A stretch of DNA of 64,000 nt from Caenispirillum bisanense (lineage in GTDB: Bacteria > Pseudomonadota > Alphaproteobacteria > Rhodospirillales > Rhodospirillaceae), in NCBI RefSeq assembly GCF_900230255.1, contig NZ_OCNJ01000007.1:186001-250000 (forward strand), in the 5' to 3' direction. Shown in pieces: positions 19,614-28,117 of the stretch. The first letter of the stretch is position 1. Each line of letters starts with the position of its first letter. A program made the translations under genes and the position numbers. The notes under the pieces are model-generated. The model was not told the DNA's origin. It saw only the letters and a list, made by a program, of their open reading frames with translations, and did not search any database.

Positions 19614-20701
19614 CGGCATCGGCATGGCGCAAGGCCCTGGCGACGACGACCCTGGCGGTGACGCTGGCGGCGGCGGCCCCGGCCGTGGCGCAGCAGCAAC
19701 AGCAGCAGCCCGCCATGCCGGAAGTGACCTGGCCGCCGCCGGCCGACGCTCCGCCGCGCAAGGTGGAGATCATCAAGGTGCAGGACTGGCGCACCCGCGC
19801 CCGCGACATGGTGGAGACCCTGTCGGAATACGTCCGCGCCCGCGCGCCCAACGCCACCCTGCTCATGCGCGGCGGCGCCTCGCTGCTGTTCCGCACCGAG
19901 AAGGACCAGGAACTGGCCGACCTCGCCGCCCCGCCGGGGGTGGCCGCCAACCGGCCGGAGCCGGAGCCCATCGGCACCCTGCAGCGCCAGTTCGCCCGCG
20001 CCATCGACGGTGTCGTGGTCGACGGCCTGTCCTGCGGCTTCACGCCCGAACTGTCCGCCGACCAGGTGAAGCGGCTGCACGGCTTCGGCGTGAAGGTGCT
20101 GACCATCGAGGCCTGCCCGACCGACGAGGCCGCCAAGGCCGCCCGCGAGAGTGCCGCCAAGCTCGGCGTGCTCGCCCACGTGGGCGGGGCCGACAGCCTG
20201 GGGCAGATCCCCGGCGGCCGGCTCGCCGGCGCCAACCCGCAGATGGTGCAGGCCCTCGGCGAGGCGAAGACCATCCTGTTCAACCTCGACAACCGCGCCT
20301 ACGCCTCCAAGGGCGACTGGCTGCGGGCGCTGTCCGAGACCAACCACGACGTCCTGGTGATCGAGCCCTTCTTCCGCGGCGACAAGGCCCTGACGCCGCA
20401 GGAGGTCTATGCGCTCAAGTTCAAGAAGGTGGGCACGCCCCGCCTGGTGCTCGCCCGCCTGCCGATGACCACCGCCTACGACACGGCGTGGTACTGGAAG
20501 GCGACGTGGAAGGTGGGCAACCCGTCCTTCATCAAGGACGTCGGCGAACGGCCGGGCGCCTTCGTGGTGGACTACACCAACACCGAATGGCGCTCGCTGG
20601 TCGGCCAGACCTTCTCCGGCCTCATGGACCTGGGCTTCGACGGCATCATGCTCGACGGCATGGACGCCGTCGCCCGCATGGACGACGAGGCGGTGAACTG
20701 A
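19610..20701 (+). CDS. exported GH114/TM1410-like protein
   Basis: A 363-residue protein with a signal peptide (ends near PAVAQ, then a poly-Gln run). The body resembles the TIM-barrel TM1410/GH114 group. Landmarks are VVDGLSCGF, VLTIEACPTDEAA, FVVDYTNTEWRSLV and LDLGFDGIMLDG-like text (MDLGFDGIMLDGMD), where acidic residues end strands as in glycosidases. Characterised GH114 members cleave galactosaminoglycan, but no substrate can be given here. Start is the GTG at 19610 that overlaps the upstream stop by 4 bases. The reading frame extends further 5' inside the oxidoreductase gene, but that part is a shadow. Confidence 0.78.
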   Translation: MTASAWRKALATTTLAVTLAAAAPAVAQQQQQQPAMPEVTWPPPADAPPRKVEIIKVQDWRTRARDMVETLSEYVRARAPNATLLMRGGASLLFRTEKDQELADLAAPPGVAANRPEPEPIGTLQRQFARAIDGVVVDGLSCGFTPELSADQVKRLHGFGVKVLTIEACPTDEAAKAARESAAKLGVLAHVGGADSLGQIPGGRLAGANPQMVQALGEAKTILFNLDNRAYASKGDWLRALSETNHDVLVIEPFFRGDKALTPQEVYALKFKKVGTPRLVLARLPMTTAYDTAWYWKATWKVGNPSFIKDVGERPGAFVVDYTNTEWRSLVGQTFSGLMDLGFDGIMLDGMDAVARMDDEAVN

Positions 20702-20761
20702 GGGGCGTGGGGCCGGATCAGGTCCGGCACTGCCTGTTTTCTACTGAAGTTTCAATCACTT

Positions 20762-20880
20762 GTCATGCCCGGGCTCGACCCGGGCATCCACGGCGTCACC
20801 AGCGGCGGCCGCCTGAGCACCGTTCTCCACGGCCGCCGGCAGGGGAGACGTGGATGGCCGGATCAAGCCCGGCCATGACA
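20762..20880. repeat. palindromic intergenic repeat, copy A (full unit)
   Basis: This fills most of the 228-base gap between the GH114-like gene and nitrile hydratase. Two hairpin ends (ATGCCCGGG/CCCGGGCAT and ATGGCCGG/CCCGGCCAT) flank CCACGG and GTGG arms. The same unit recurs at 31556-31910 and 34602-34834. It is a REP/RIME-like non-coding element. Confidence 0.75.
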
Positions 20881-20929
20881 CGATCTTGTGGTTTTTCAGG
20901 CACTTACGGCAGCCGTGCCCACTGCCCCC

Positions 20930-21274
20930 TCACCCGCCCTTCAGCCGCACCGGCTCCCCATGCGGGGTCGCGCGGTAGGCGTCGGCCCAGGCGGCCTTCA
21001 GGGCCTCCAGCGTGTCCTTGTCGGCGACGTCGCGGGCGGCCAGCATGACCTCCAGGGCCGTCACCCAGTGACGCCAGTAGGCGCTGCCGTCGGTGTCGGG
21101 CTGGCCGGCGGCGCGGGCCATGGCGAGGGTGGCGCCGAAGGTTTCCGTCCATTCGGTCCAGGTGAACAGCCCGCGCTGCGACAGGTGCACCGCCACCGCG
21201 AAGGCCTGCGCCTGCCACGGCTCGGCGAAGGGCCTTTCGGGCACGGGAGTGGGCGCGGTCGCGTCAGACGGCAT
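20930..21274 (-). CDS. nitrile hydratase accessory (activator) protein
   Basis: A 114-residue protein of the nitrile hydratase accessory family (P14K-like), needed to load cobalt into the alpha subunit by swapping or activating the apo-enzyme. Family marks are FAEPWQAQAFAVAVHL, GLFTWTEWTETFGATL and YWRHWVTALEVML. It is the last gene of the nitrile hydratase operon and overlaps the beta-subunit stop by 11 bases. Family members also resemble the N-terminal part of the beta subunit, which this one does. Confidence 0.9.
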   Translation of the reverse strand: MPSDATAPTPVPERPFAEPWQAQAFAVAVHLSQRGLFTWTEWTETFGATLAMARAAGQPDTDGSAYWRHWVTALEVMLAARDVADKDTLEALKAAWADAYRATPHGEPVRLKGG

Positions 21275-21923
21275 CGAGGTAGGGCTCCCACAGGTCGAGG
21301 GTGACGGACTGGCGCGGGTCGGCGTCCGGCCCCCACAGCTCGCGCGCGGTAAAGCGCACGGCGTAGAGGTGGCAGGGCGCCTCGCCCAGGCGGTGGGCGT
21401 TGCTGTCGGGGAAGACGTGGCCGCCGTGCTGCATCACCACCTCGCCCACCTTGCCACGGGCGTAGCGCGGCAGGCGGGTGTGCCCGGCCGGGTTGATGTT
21501 TTTCGCCCGCACCCGGTCGCCGACGGCATAGCGCGGCGCCTCTGCGACGGGACGGGCGCTCGGGCCGCCGCGGCGGAGCGTCGGGCCGACCTTCTCCGCC
21601 GTCAGCGGCGGCTCAGCGCGCTGGGCGCCGGCGTCGGGGCGGCCGGTGGCGAGTTCGTCCGCCGTCAGGAGCCCCGTCTCCACCATGAGCATGCCGAGGG
21701 CGGCGATCCACTTCTCGTAGTAGGTGTAGCGCAGGTAGTCGGCGGCCGGCAGGCGTTCGCGGGCATGGCGGCTGATGTCGATGTTCCACCGCCCCCAGGC
21801 GGCCATGGCGAGGGTGAGCGCCAGCGCCCGCTTCTCCCATTCGCCGTGGAAGATGGGCTCGTCGGCCTCGGGGCGCACAGGGCCGAAGCCCTGCATGCCG
21901 CCCATGTCGTGGACGCCGTTCAT
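21264..21923 (-). CDS. nthB: nitrile hydratase subunit beta
   Basis: A 219-residue beta subunit. Nitrile hydratase adds water to nitriles to give amides. Typical opening [16 protein letters not shown]; middle [21 protein letters not shown]-terminal SH3-like domain with [29 protein letters not shown] and [15 protein letters not shown] 21923 overlaps the alpha-subunit stop in ATGA, so translation is coupled. Order here is alpha, beta, activator, the usual order for cobalt-type clusters outside Rhodococcus. No amidase gene is adjacent. Confidence 0.95.
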   Translation of the reverse strand: MNGVHDMGGMQGFGPVRPEADEPIFHGEWEKRALALTLAMAAWGRWNIDISRHARERLPAADYLRYTYYEKWIAALGMLMVETGLLTADELATGRPDAGAQRAEPPLTAEKVGPTLRRGGPSARPVAEAPRYAVGDRVRAKNINPAGHTRLPRYARGKVGEVVMQHGGHVFPDSNAHRLGEAPCHLYAVRFTARELWGPDADPRQSVTLDLWEPYLDAV

Positions 21924-22549
21924 GCGGCGGGCTCCTGCGCCAGGCCGGTGCCGATCATGCTGTCGCGGGTGACGAGGTCGGCGAGCGCCTCTTCGTCCAT
22001 GCCCTCGGTGCCGGCGGGGCGGCGCGGGATGACGAGGTAGCGCATCTCGGCCGTCGAGTCCCACACCCGGATCTCCGTCTCCTCGGGCAGGGTGACGCCG
22101 AAGTCGGCCAGCACGCCGCGCGGGTCGATGACGGCGCGCGAGCGGTAGGCGTCGGATTTGTACCACACCGGCGGCAGGCCGAGGACGCTCCACGGGTAGC
22201 AGCTGCACAGGGTGCAGACGACCATGTTGTGGACCGTGTCGGTGTTCTCGACGATCACCATGTGCTCGCCCTGGCGGCCCTCGTAGCCCAGTTCGGCGAT
22301 GGCGGCGGTGGCGTCGTCACGCAGGCGGGCGAGGTAGGCCGGGTCGCTCCACGCCTTCGCCACCACGCGGGCGCCGTTGCGCGGGCCGACCTGGGTCTCG
22401 TAGGTGTCGATGATGGCATCGAGCGCCGCCGGGTCGACGAGCCCCTTCTCCACCAGCAGCGTCTCCAGCGCCTTCACCCGCAGCGCCGGGTCGGAGGGCA
22501 CCGCCTGATGATCGTGGTCGTGATCGTGGTCGTGGCCGTCGTGCGGCAT
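21920..22549 (-). CDS. nthA: nitrile hydratase subunit alpha, cobalt type
   Basis: A 209-residue catalytic subunit. The metal claw is CTLCSC, and Thr at its second position is the accepted mark of the cobalt (not iron) type; the two downstream Cys become sulfinate and sulfenate. Flanking [19 protein letters not shown] and [15 protein letters not shown] fit the family. ATG 22549 has GGGGAG upstream. The N-terminus carries an unusual His/Asp run ([12 protein letters not shown]), which could bind metal. The gene is divergent from the truncated haemoglobin. Confidence 0.95.
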   Translation of the reverse strand: MPHDGHDHDHDHDHQAVPSDPALRVKALETLLVEKGLVDPAALDAIIDTYETQVGPRNGARVVAKAWSDPAYLARLRDDATAAIAELGYEGRQGEHMVIVENTDTVHNMVVCTLCSCYPWSVLGLPPVWYKSDAYRSRAVIDPRGVLADFGVTLPEETEIRVWDSTAEMRYLVIPRRPAGTEGMDEEALADLVTRDSMIGTGLAQEPAA

Positions 22550-22657
22550 GGACGCTCCCCGTCGACTGTGGTTCTTATGGGCCAGCGTGGCCGATCCGGC
22601 GCCCGAGCGCAATGGTCGGACATGGGGCGCCCCCTTGCGCGCGGCCGGCGGAAGGGA

Positions 22658-22680
22658 TAAATGAGTTTGATATGCATCTT
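22658..22680. promoter_or_regulatory. NsrR-like operator before the truncated haemoglobin
   Basis: Two 11-base halves, TAAATGAGTTT and ATATGCATCTT, flank a single G. The second half read in reverse (AAGATGCATAT) matches the NsrR half-site AANATGCATTT at all but one position, the first half at about 8 of 10, with the standard 1-base spacer. NsrR represses nitric oxide defence genes. Confidence 0.55.
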
Positions 22681-22701
22681 ACGTGCGGAAGGAGAACACC
22701 C

Positions 22702-23088
22702 ATGCGCCGCGATCAGGTGACGGAAGAGGGCATCGTGGCCCTGGTGGACGGCTTCTACGACAAGGTGCGCGCCGACGCGACGCTCGGCCCCATCTTCGAG
22801 GAGGCCATCGCCGGCGACTGGGGTCCGCACCTCGCCAAGATGTACGATTTCTGGTCGAGCATCATGCTGACCACCGGCCGCTACAAGGGCCGCCCCCTGC
22901 CCGCCCACGTCCGCCTGCCCATCGAGCCGCAGCACTTCGGCCGCTGGCTGGAGCTGTTCACCGAGACGACGGACGAGTTGTTCGAGCCCGACGTGGCGCA
23001 CGCCTTCCAGGTCAAGGCCCACCAGATCGCCAACAGCTTCCTGACGGCGCTGGAAACGGTGAAGCAGTTCCCCTCCATGGCGCGGTAG
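22702..23088 (+). CDS. group III truncated haemoglobin
   Basis: A 128-residue 2-over-2 globin. Marks are LVDGFYDKVRADATLGPIF, HLAKMYDFWSSIML, the proximal His in EPQHFGRWLELF, and TDELFEPDVAHAFQVKAHQIANSF. Group III globins are linked to nitric oxide or microaerobic metabolism. ATG 22702 follows AAGGAG (22689-22694). The NsrR-like dyad just upstream supports a role in nitric oxide stress. Convergent with the REC-GGDEF-EAL gene, with a 13-base hairpin in the gap. Confidence 0.9.
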   Translation: MRRDQVTEEGIVALVDGFYDKVRADATLGPIFEEAIAGDWGPHLAKMYDFWSSIMLTTGRYKGRPLPAHVRLPIEPQHFGRWLELFTETTDELFEPDVAHAFQVKAHQIANSFLTALETVKQFPSMAR

Positions 23089-23099
23089 GGCAGCGCCCT
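23087..23099. terminator. small GC hairpin between convergent stops
   Basis: AGGGC-AGC-GCCCT overlaps the globin TAG and reaches the first base of the opposite gene's stop. No U tract; a role is inferred from its repeated occurrence at other convergent pairs. Confidence 0.3.
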
Positions 23100-24808
23100 C
23101 ACCCCGCTTCCGGCACCCGCGCGTCCAGCACCCAGCGGGCGAAGTCGTCGGCCGGCAGCGGCTTGGCGAACAGCCAGCCCTGCCCCACCTGACAGCCCTG
23201 GCCGCCCAGGTAGTCGCCCTGGGCCAGCGTCTCCACGCCCTCCGCCACCAGCTTCATGCCGAGGTCGCGGCCCATGGCGATGACGGCGTTCACGATGGTC
23301 TGGCTGCCCGCCGTGTCGGGCAGGCCGCGCACGAAGCTCTGGTCGATCTTCAGCTCGTCGGCCGGCAGGCGGCCCAGGTAGCTGAGCGACGAGTAGCCGG
23401 TGCCGAAGTCGTCGATGGACAAGGACACGCCCGTCATCCGCAGCATGGCCAGCGTCGCCACCATCCCGGCGTCGTCCTCGCCGGCCAGCGCGCTCTCGGT
23501 CATTTCCAGCACCAGGGCAGAGGCCGGCAGGCCCGTTTCCTCCAGCACCGCGCGTACCATCTCGGGGAAGTCGGGCTGGCGGAACTGCTGCACCGACACG
23601 TTCACCGCCACCCGGAAGTCGGCCGGGAAGCCGGCGTCGAGCCAAGCCTTCATGCGGCGGCAGGCGTCACGCAGCACCCAGGCGCCGATGTCGATGATGA
23701 GCCCCGTCTCCTCCGCCACCGGGATGAACACCGCCGGCGACACCCGGCCGAGGGTCGGGCTGTGCCAGCGCAGCAGCGCCTCCGCCCCGATGGGGGTCTG
23801 GGTGGCGAGGTCGACCTTGGCCTGGTAGTGCAGTTCGAACTCGCCGGCGGAGAGGGCGTCGCGCAGGGCGTGGGCGATTTCCAGCCGTTCCAGCAGCTTG
23901 CCGGCCTGATCGGCGCGGAAGACGCGGCTGGCGTTGCCGCCTTCCGCCGCCACCGCGTGCGCCGCCTCCTCCGCCCGCGTCACCAGGGCGGCCGCTTCGG
24001 TGCCGTGGTCGGGGTGGACGGCGATGCCGATGGAGACGGTGGTGAACAGGCGCCGGCCGCCCACCTCGTAGGGCGCGCCCATGGACCGGCGCAGGTCCTC
24101 GGCGCACTCCAGCACGCGGCCGGGGCCGTCCAGCGCCACCACGAAGCGTTCCGACCCGTGCCGCGCCACCCGCGTCCCCGGCGGCAGGCTGGCGCACAGG
24201 CGGGCGGCGACACCGCACAGCAGATCCTCCGCCCCGTCGGACCCGAGCGCCAGTTCGAGCTGGCGGAAACGGTCGACCTCGACGAACAGCACCGCCAGCC
24301 GCTGCGGTCCGCCGGCCAGCACCTCGGCCAGGGCGGTCAGGAAGGCGGCGCGCGTCGGCAGGCCGGTGAGCGCGTCCTCGCGCCGCGCCTGGGCGGCGGC
24401 CGCCACCCGCTCCGCCTCCATGCGCGCTTCCAGCCGGCGCACGCGGGCGAGGCGGGTTTCCACCGTCGCCAGCAGCATTTCCAGGTCGATGGGCTTGGTC
24501 AGGTAGTCGTCGGCGCCCAGTTGGCGGCCGGCGATGACGTCCTTGCGGTCGGCGAGTGCCGACAGGAAGACGAAGGGAATGTCGGCCAGATCGTCGGCCC
24601 GCTCGCGCAGGCGGGCGAGCACGTCATAGCCGCTCAGGCCCGGCATGGTGACGTCGCACAGCACCATGTCGGGGCGCGTCTCGGCGATGAGGTCGAGCGC
24701 CTGCAGGCCGTCGTCGGCCTCGATCACCTCGAAGCCGGCGTCGCGCAGTTCCTCTGCGAGAATCCGCCGCAGCGCCGCTTCGTCCTCGACGCACAGAATC
24801 CGTGCCAT
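23099..24808 (-). CDS. response regulator with degenerate GGDEF and intact EAL (c-di-GMP phosphodiesterase)
   Basis: 569 residues. A receiver domain comes first (RILCVEDEAALRR, CDVTMPGLSGYDVL with the phospho-Asp, LTKPID), then a GGDEF-fold domain (about 150-310) and an EAL domain (about 320-565). The GGDEF signature is replaced by HGSERF, so cyclase activity is unlikely. EAL residues are kept: AEALLRW, NVSVQQF, EMTES, DDFGTGYSSL, LKIDQSF, AEGVET. It should therefore hydrolyse cyclic di-GMP when phosphorylated or via allosteric nucleotide binding at the dead GGDEF site. Start ATG 24808 puts the receiver at the N-terminus; a GTG at 24835 is in frame. It follows the PAS kinase by 60 bases on the same strand and is its likely partner. 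Confidence 0.93.
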   Translation of the reverse strand: MARILCVEDEAALRRILAEELRDAGFEVIEADDGLQALDLIAETRPDMVLCDVTMPGLSGYDVLARLRERADDLADIPFVFLSALADRKDVIAGRQLGADDYLTKPIDLEMLLATVETRLARVRRLEARMEAERVAAAAQARREDALTGLPTRAAFLTALAEVLAGGPQRLAVLFVEVDRFRQLELALGSDGAEDLLCGVAARLCASLPPGTRVARHGSERFVVALDGPGRVLECAEDLRRSMGAPYEVGGRRLFTTVSIGIAVHPDHGTEAAALVTRAEEAAHAVAAEGGNASRVFRADQAGKLLERLEIAHALRDALSAGEFELHYQAKVDLATQTPIGAEALLRWHSPTLGRVSPAVFIPVAEETGLIIDIGAWVLRDACRRMKAWLDAGFPADFRVAVNVSVQQFRQPDFPEMVRAVLEETGLPASALVLEMTESALAGEDDAGMVATLAMLRMTGVSLSIDDFGTGYSSLSYLGRLPADELKIDQSFVRGLPDTAGSQTIVNAVIAMGRDLGMKLVAEGVETLAQGDYLGGQGCQVGQGWLFAKPLPADDFARWVLDARVPEAG

Positions 24809-24868
24809 TCCCACCCGTTCCCCCACCTGAACCACCGCCCCGCCGGGCGCCCCACATCACTCTGTCCC

Positions 24869-27800
24869 TCACGCCGGCTCGGCGTCCACCTCTTCCGCCA
24901 CCGCCGCCGGCACCCGCGCCGGCGGGCGCAGCGGCAGTTCCACCGTGAAGGTGGTGCCCGCCCCTTCCACGCTCTGCACCGCGATGGCGCCGCCGTGCAT
25001 TTCCACCAGCCGCTTCACGAAGTTGAGCCCGATGCCCGTGCCGGCGATGCCGGTGGAGGTGCGGGCGCGGAAGAAACGCTGGAACAGGCGCGGCAGGTCC
25101 TCCGGCGGGATGCCGACGCCCTGGTCGGACACCGAGAACAGCGCCCTTTCCCCCTCCTGCCAGCCCTTCACCAGCACCTGCCCGCCCTTCGGCGAGTACT
25201 TCACGGCGTTGGCGAGCAGGTTGGTGACCACCTGGTCGAGCAGCGTGCCGTCGGCCACGAGCCGGTCGGGCAGCGCGTCCACCTCGCACAGGATCACGTG
25301 GTTGCGGGTCAGCGCCTGCTGGCGGTGGCAGACCTCGGTCACGATGTGGCGCAGGTCGCAGTCCTGCGGGGCGAAGCGGATCTCGCCGGAATCCAGGCGC
25401 GAGGCCGACAGAATGGCGTCGATCAGCCCCACCATGCGCGCCACCGCGGCGCGGATCTCGGTGCCCAGGTTGACGAAGTCCTGCTCGCCGAGCGTCGCCC
25501 GCCGCCGCATGAGGCGCTGGGTCGAGGCGTCGATGATGGCGAGCGGCGTGCGGAATTCGTGGCTGGTCATGGACACGAACTCGCGCTGCAGCTGGTTCAG
25601 CTCGCGCGCCCGCTCCAGCGCCGCGCGCAGGGCGTCGGCGGCCTGCTTGTGGGCGGAAATGTCGGTGATGACGAACAGGGTGGAGCCGTCGGGCGTGTGG
25701 TCCACCATGGTCTCGATCCACCGCCCGTCGGGCAGTTGGCGCTCCGCCTGGAAGGCCTCGCGGCGGCGGTAGAGATCGAGGCGCTCGGCGATCCAGGCCT
25801 CGTTCTGGCCGAGGCCCTGGGCGATGGCGCGGGTGATGGCTTCCATGGGCGTGCCGGGCTTCAGCAGGCTGCCGACCTCGGGCATGAAGTCGCGCACCTG
25901 GTCGTTGCACAGCACCAGCTTCTCGTCGGCGTCGTAGAGGGCGAAGCCGCCCTTGAAGGTCTTGATGGCGGTGACGAGCCGCTCTTCCGCCTGCCGCTGG
26001 GCGGCGGTGCGGCTTTCCACCAGTTCCTCCAGATGGCCGCGGTAGGCCGCCAGTTCCTCCTCCACCCGCTTGCGGTCGGTGATGTCGCGGATGAAGGCGG
26101 CACAGGTGCGCGCGCCCATCATGGGCATCTGCGTCACCGTCAGCTCGATGGGGAAGGTGGAGCCGTCGGCGCGCAGGCCGAGCGCCTCCATGCGCTGCTC
26201 GCGGTGGCGCAGCTCGCCGGTGGCGAGGTAGCGGCGGATGCCCTCGGCGTGGCCCTTGCGCATCTCGGCCGGCACCAGGGTCTCGACGATGAGGGTGCCG
26301 ACCACGTCGCGGCGGCGGCGGCCGAAGATGCGCTCGGCGGCCTTGTTGAACTCGACGATGCGGCCCTGGCCGTCCATGGTGACGATGGCGTCGGCGGCGC
26401 CTTCGACGATGGCGCGGAAGCGTTCCTCGCTCTGCTTGTGCTCGGTGATGTCGGAACGGATGCACACCGTGCCGCCGTCCTGGGTGCGGAAGTCGGCGAT
26501 GCGCAGCCAGCGGCCGTCGGTGAGGCGCCGCTCCACCATGGTGCCGGGGTCGCGGAACTGCTCCAGCCGGCGGGCGATGAAGCCGTCGCGGTCGATCACC
26601 GCCTCGTCGAACATGCCGGAATCGGCGGCGTGGCACAGGAAGTCCAGGTACGGCGTGCCGGGCATGAGCGTGTCCGCCCCCGGGCCGTAGGTCTGCATGA
26701 ACTTGGAATTGGCGATGACCAGCCGTTCCTCGGCATCGTAGAGGGCGAAACCGTCGGAAATGGCCTCGATGGCCTCGGCGAGGCGCTGACGGACCTCGCG
26801 GTTGCGCGTCTCGGAGGCATGGGCGGCGGCGAGGCGGTCGCGTTCGGCCAGGTTGTCGCGGAATACGCCCAGCGCCCGCACGATGTCGCCCACCTCGTCG
26901 CTGCTGCGCACCGGCGGCAGGGTGACGTCGCGATCGCCCGCCGACAGCCGCCGCAGCGCCTCGGTGGCGCCGGTCAGTGGCCGCACCACGAGGCGCCGCA
27001 CCACCAGCAGGCCGAGCACGGCGACCACGAAGGTGACGGCCAGGCCGCTCAGGATGGCGCGCTCGCGCATGCGGGTGACGGGGGCGTGCACCTCGGCGAG
27101 GTCGGCGGTCGCCACCACCGCCCAACGGGCGCCCAGGAAATCGAGCGGCGCATAGGCGGCGAGCAGTTGGGTCGGCGCGCCGTCGGGCCCCATCTCCTCG
27201 CTCACCATGATGCCGCTGCCGCCGGTGAGCGCGGCTTCCACCGGCGCGGTGTGGACGGCGCGGGCGAACAGGGTGGTACGGCCCGAGACGCGGCTGTCGG
27301 AGCGCATCATGTGGTCGGCGCCGACGATGAACACGTCGCCCGAACTGCCGAGGCCGGTGGCCGCCTGCACGATGCGGTTGATGCGCTCGGTCGGGATCTC
27401 CAGCACCAGCACGCCGGTCAGCGCCCCCGCCGGGTCGAGCAGCGGTGCCGCCAGGAAGGCGACGGAGCGGCCCTGCCAGGGATCGTAGGCGGAGAAGTCG
27501 ACGAAGACCTGCAGGTCGGGCTGGCGGGTGCGGTCGTGGATGGCGATCACCGCCTCCCACACCCGCCGCAGGCCGGTGGCGGCATAGGGGCGGTCGGTGA
27601 CGGTGACGGCGAAGTCGCCGCGCTTCTTCACCGAATAGATCACCCGCCCGGTGGCGTCGACCAGCAGCAGGTCGGCATAGCCGAAATCCTGGGTGAACTG
27701 GCGCAGCCGCGGGTGGAAGCGGTTGTGCGCCAGGCTGAAGATGGACGGGTCGTTGGGATGGTCCAGCCGGTCGCGGTCCTGCGGGCTGTAGGGGTTGGCG

Positions 27801-28108
27801 TCGATGTAGAAGTGCCGCAGCTTCTCCGACGCCCGCTCGCCCACCTCGTCCCAGCCGACCAGGAAGCTGGAATAGGCCTCCTCCAACAGCGGGTTGGCGA
27901 GCTGGCTGCGCAGGTCGCGGCGCAGGGTGTCGAGGTATTCCTCCAGCGCCAGCCGGCGGCTTTCCAGCAGGGCCTCCAGCCGCTCCTCGGCGGCGGTCGA
28001 CAGCTCGCGCGCCGCCCGGTCGTAGTCGGCGTAGGCGACCACGAGCCCGGTGACCAGCGTCGCCAGGACGACCAGCAGGGGGATCTTCTGTGCCAGCTTC
28101 AGGCGCAA
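24869..28108 (-). CDS. membrane sensor histidine kinase (dCache-HAMP-three PAS-HisKA-HATPase)
   Basis: 1079 residues. Helix 1 spans about residues 9-27, a large periplasmic double-Cache-like sensor extends to about 350, then helix 2 and HAMP (RRLVVRPLTGATEAL). Three PAS domains follow: SDGFALYDAEERLVIAN, AADAIVTMDGQGRIVEFN and KGGFALYDADEKLVLCN. The kinase core has H-box SMTSHEFRTPLAIIDAS (about 845), N-box NLLANAVKYS and G boxes DQGVGIP and GTGIGLNF. The only nearby start is TTG 28106-28108, because an in-frame TGA (stop of the substrate-binding protein) lies 9 bases upstream and no ATG or GTG follows soon. The kinase thus depends on coupling to the upstream gene or on another start. It feeds the REC-EAL protein downstream. 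Confidence 0.92.
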   Translation of the reverse strand: MRLKLAQKIPLLVVLATLVTGLVVAYADYDRAARELSTAAEERLEALLESRRLALEEYLDTLRRDLRSQLANPLLEEAYSSFLVGWDEVGERASEKLRHFYIDANPYSPQDRDRLDHPNDPSIFSLAHNRFHPRLRQFTQDFGYADLLLVDATGRVIYSVKKRGDFAVTVTDRPYAATGLRRVWEAVIAIHDRTRQPDLQVFVDFSAYDPWQGRSVAFLAAPLLDPAGALTGVLVLEIPTERINRIVQAATGLGSSGDVFIVGADHMMRSDSRVSGRTTLFARAVHTAPVEAALTGGSGIMVSEEMGPDGAPTQLLAAYAPLDFLGARWAVVATADLAEVHAPVTRMRERAILSGLAVTFVVAVLGLLVVRRLVVRPLTGATEALRRLSAGDRDVTLPPVRSSDEVGDIVRALGVFRDNLAERDRLAAAHASETRNREVRQRLAEAIEAISDGFALYDAEERLVIANSKFMQTYGPGADTLMPGTPYLDFLCHAADSGMFDEAVIDRDGFIARRLEQFRDPGTMVERRLTDGRWLRIADFRTQDGGTVCIRSDITEHKQSEERFRAIVEGAADAIVTMDGQGRIVEFNKAAERIFGRRRRDVVGTLIVETLVPAEMRKGHAEGIRRYLATGELRHREQRMEALGLRADGSTFPIELTVTQMPMMGARTCAAFIRDITDRKRVEEELAAYRGHLEELVESRTAAQRQAEERLVTAIKTFKGGFALYDADEKLVLCNDQVRDFMPEVGSLLKPGTPMEAITRAIAQGLGQNEAWIAERLDLYRRREAFQAERQLPDGRWIETMVDHTPDGSTLFVITDISAHKQAADALRAALERARELNQLQREFVSMTSHEFRTPLAIIDASTQRLMRRRATLGEQDFVNLGTEIRAAVARMVGLIDAILSASRLDSGEIRFAPQDCDLRHIVTEVCHRQQALTRNHVILCEVDALPDRLVADGTLLDQVVTNLLANAVKYSPKGGQVLVKGWQEGERALFSVSDQGVGIPPEDLPRLFQRFFRARTSTGIAGTGIGLNFVKRLVEMHGGAIAVQSVEGAGTTFTVELPLRPPARVPAAVAEEVDAEPA

Positions 28109-28117
28109 GGTGGACCG

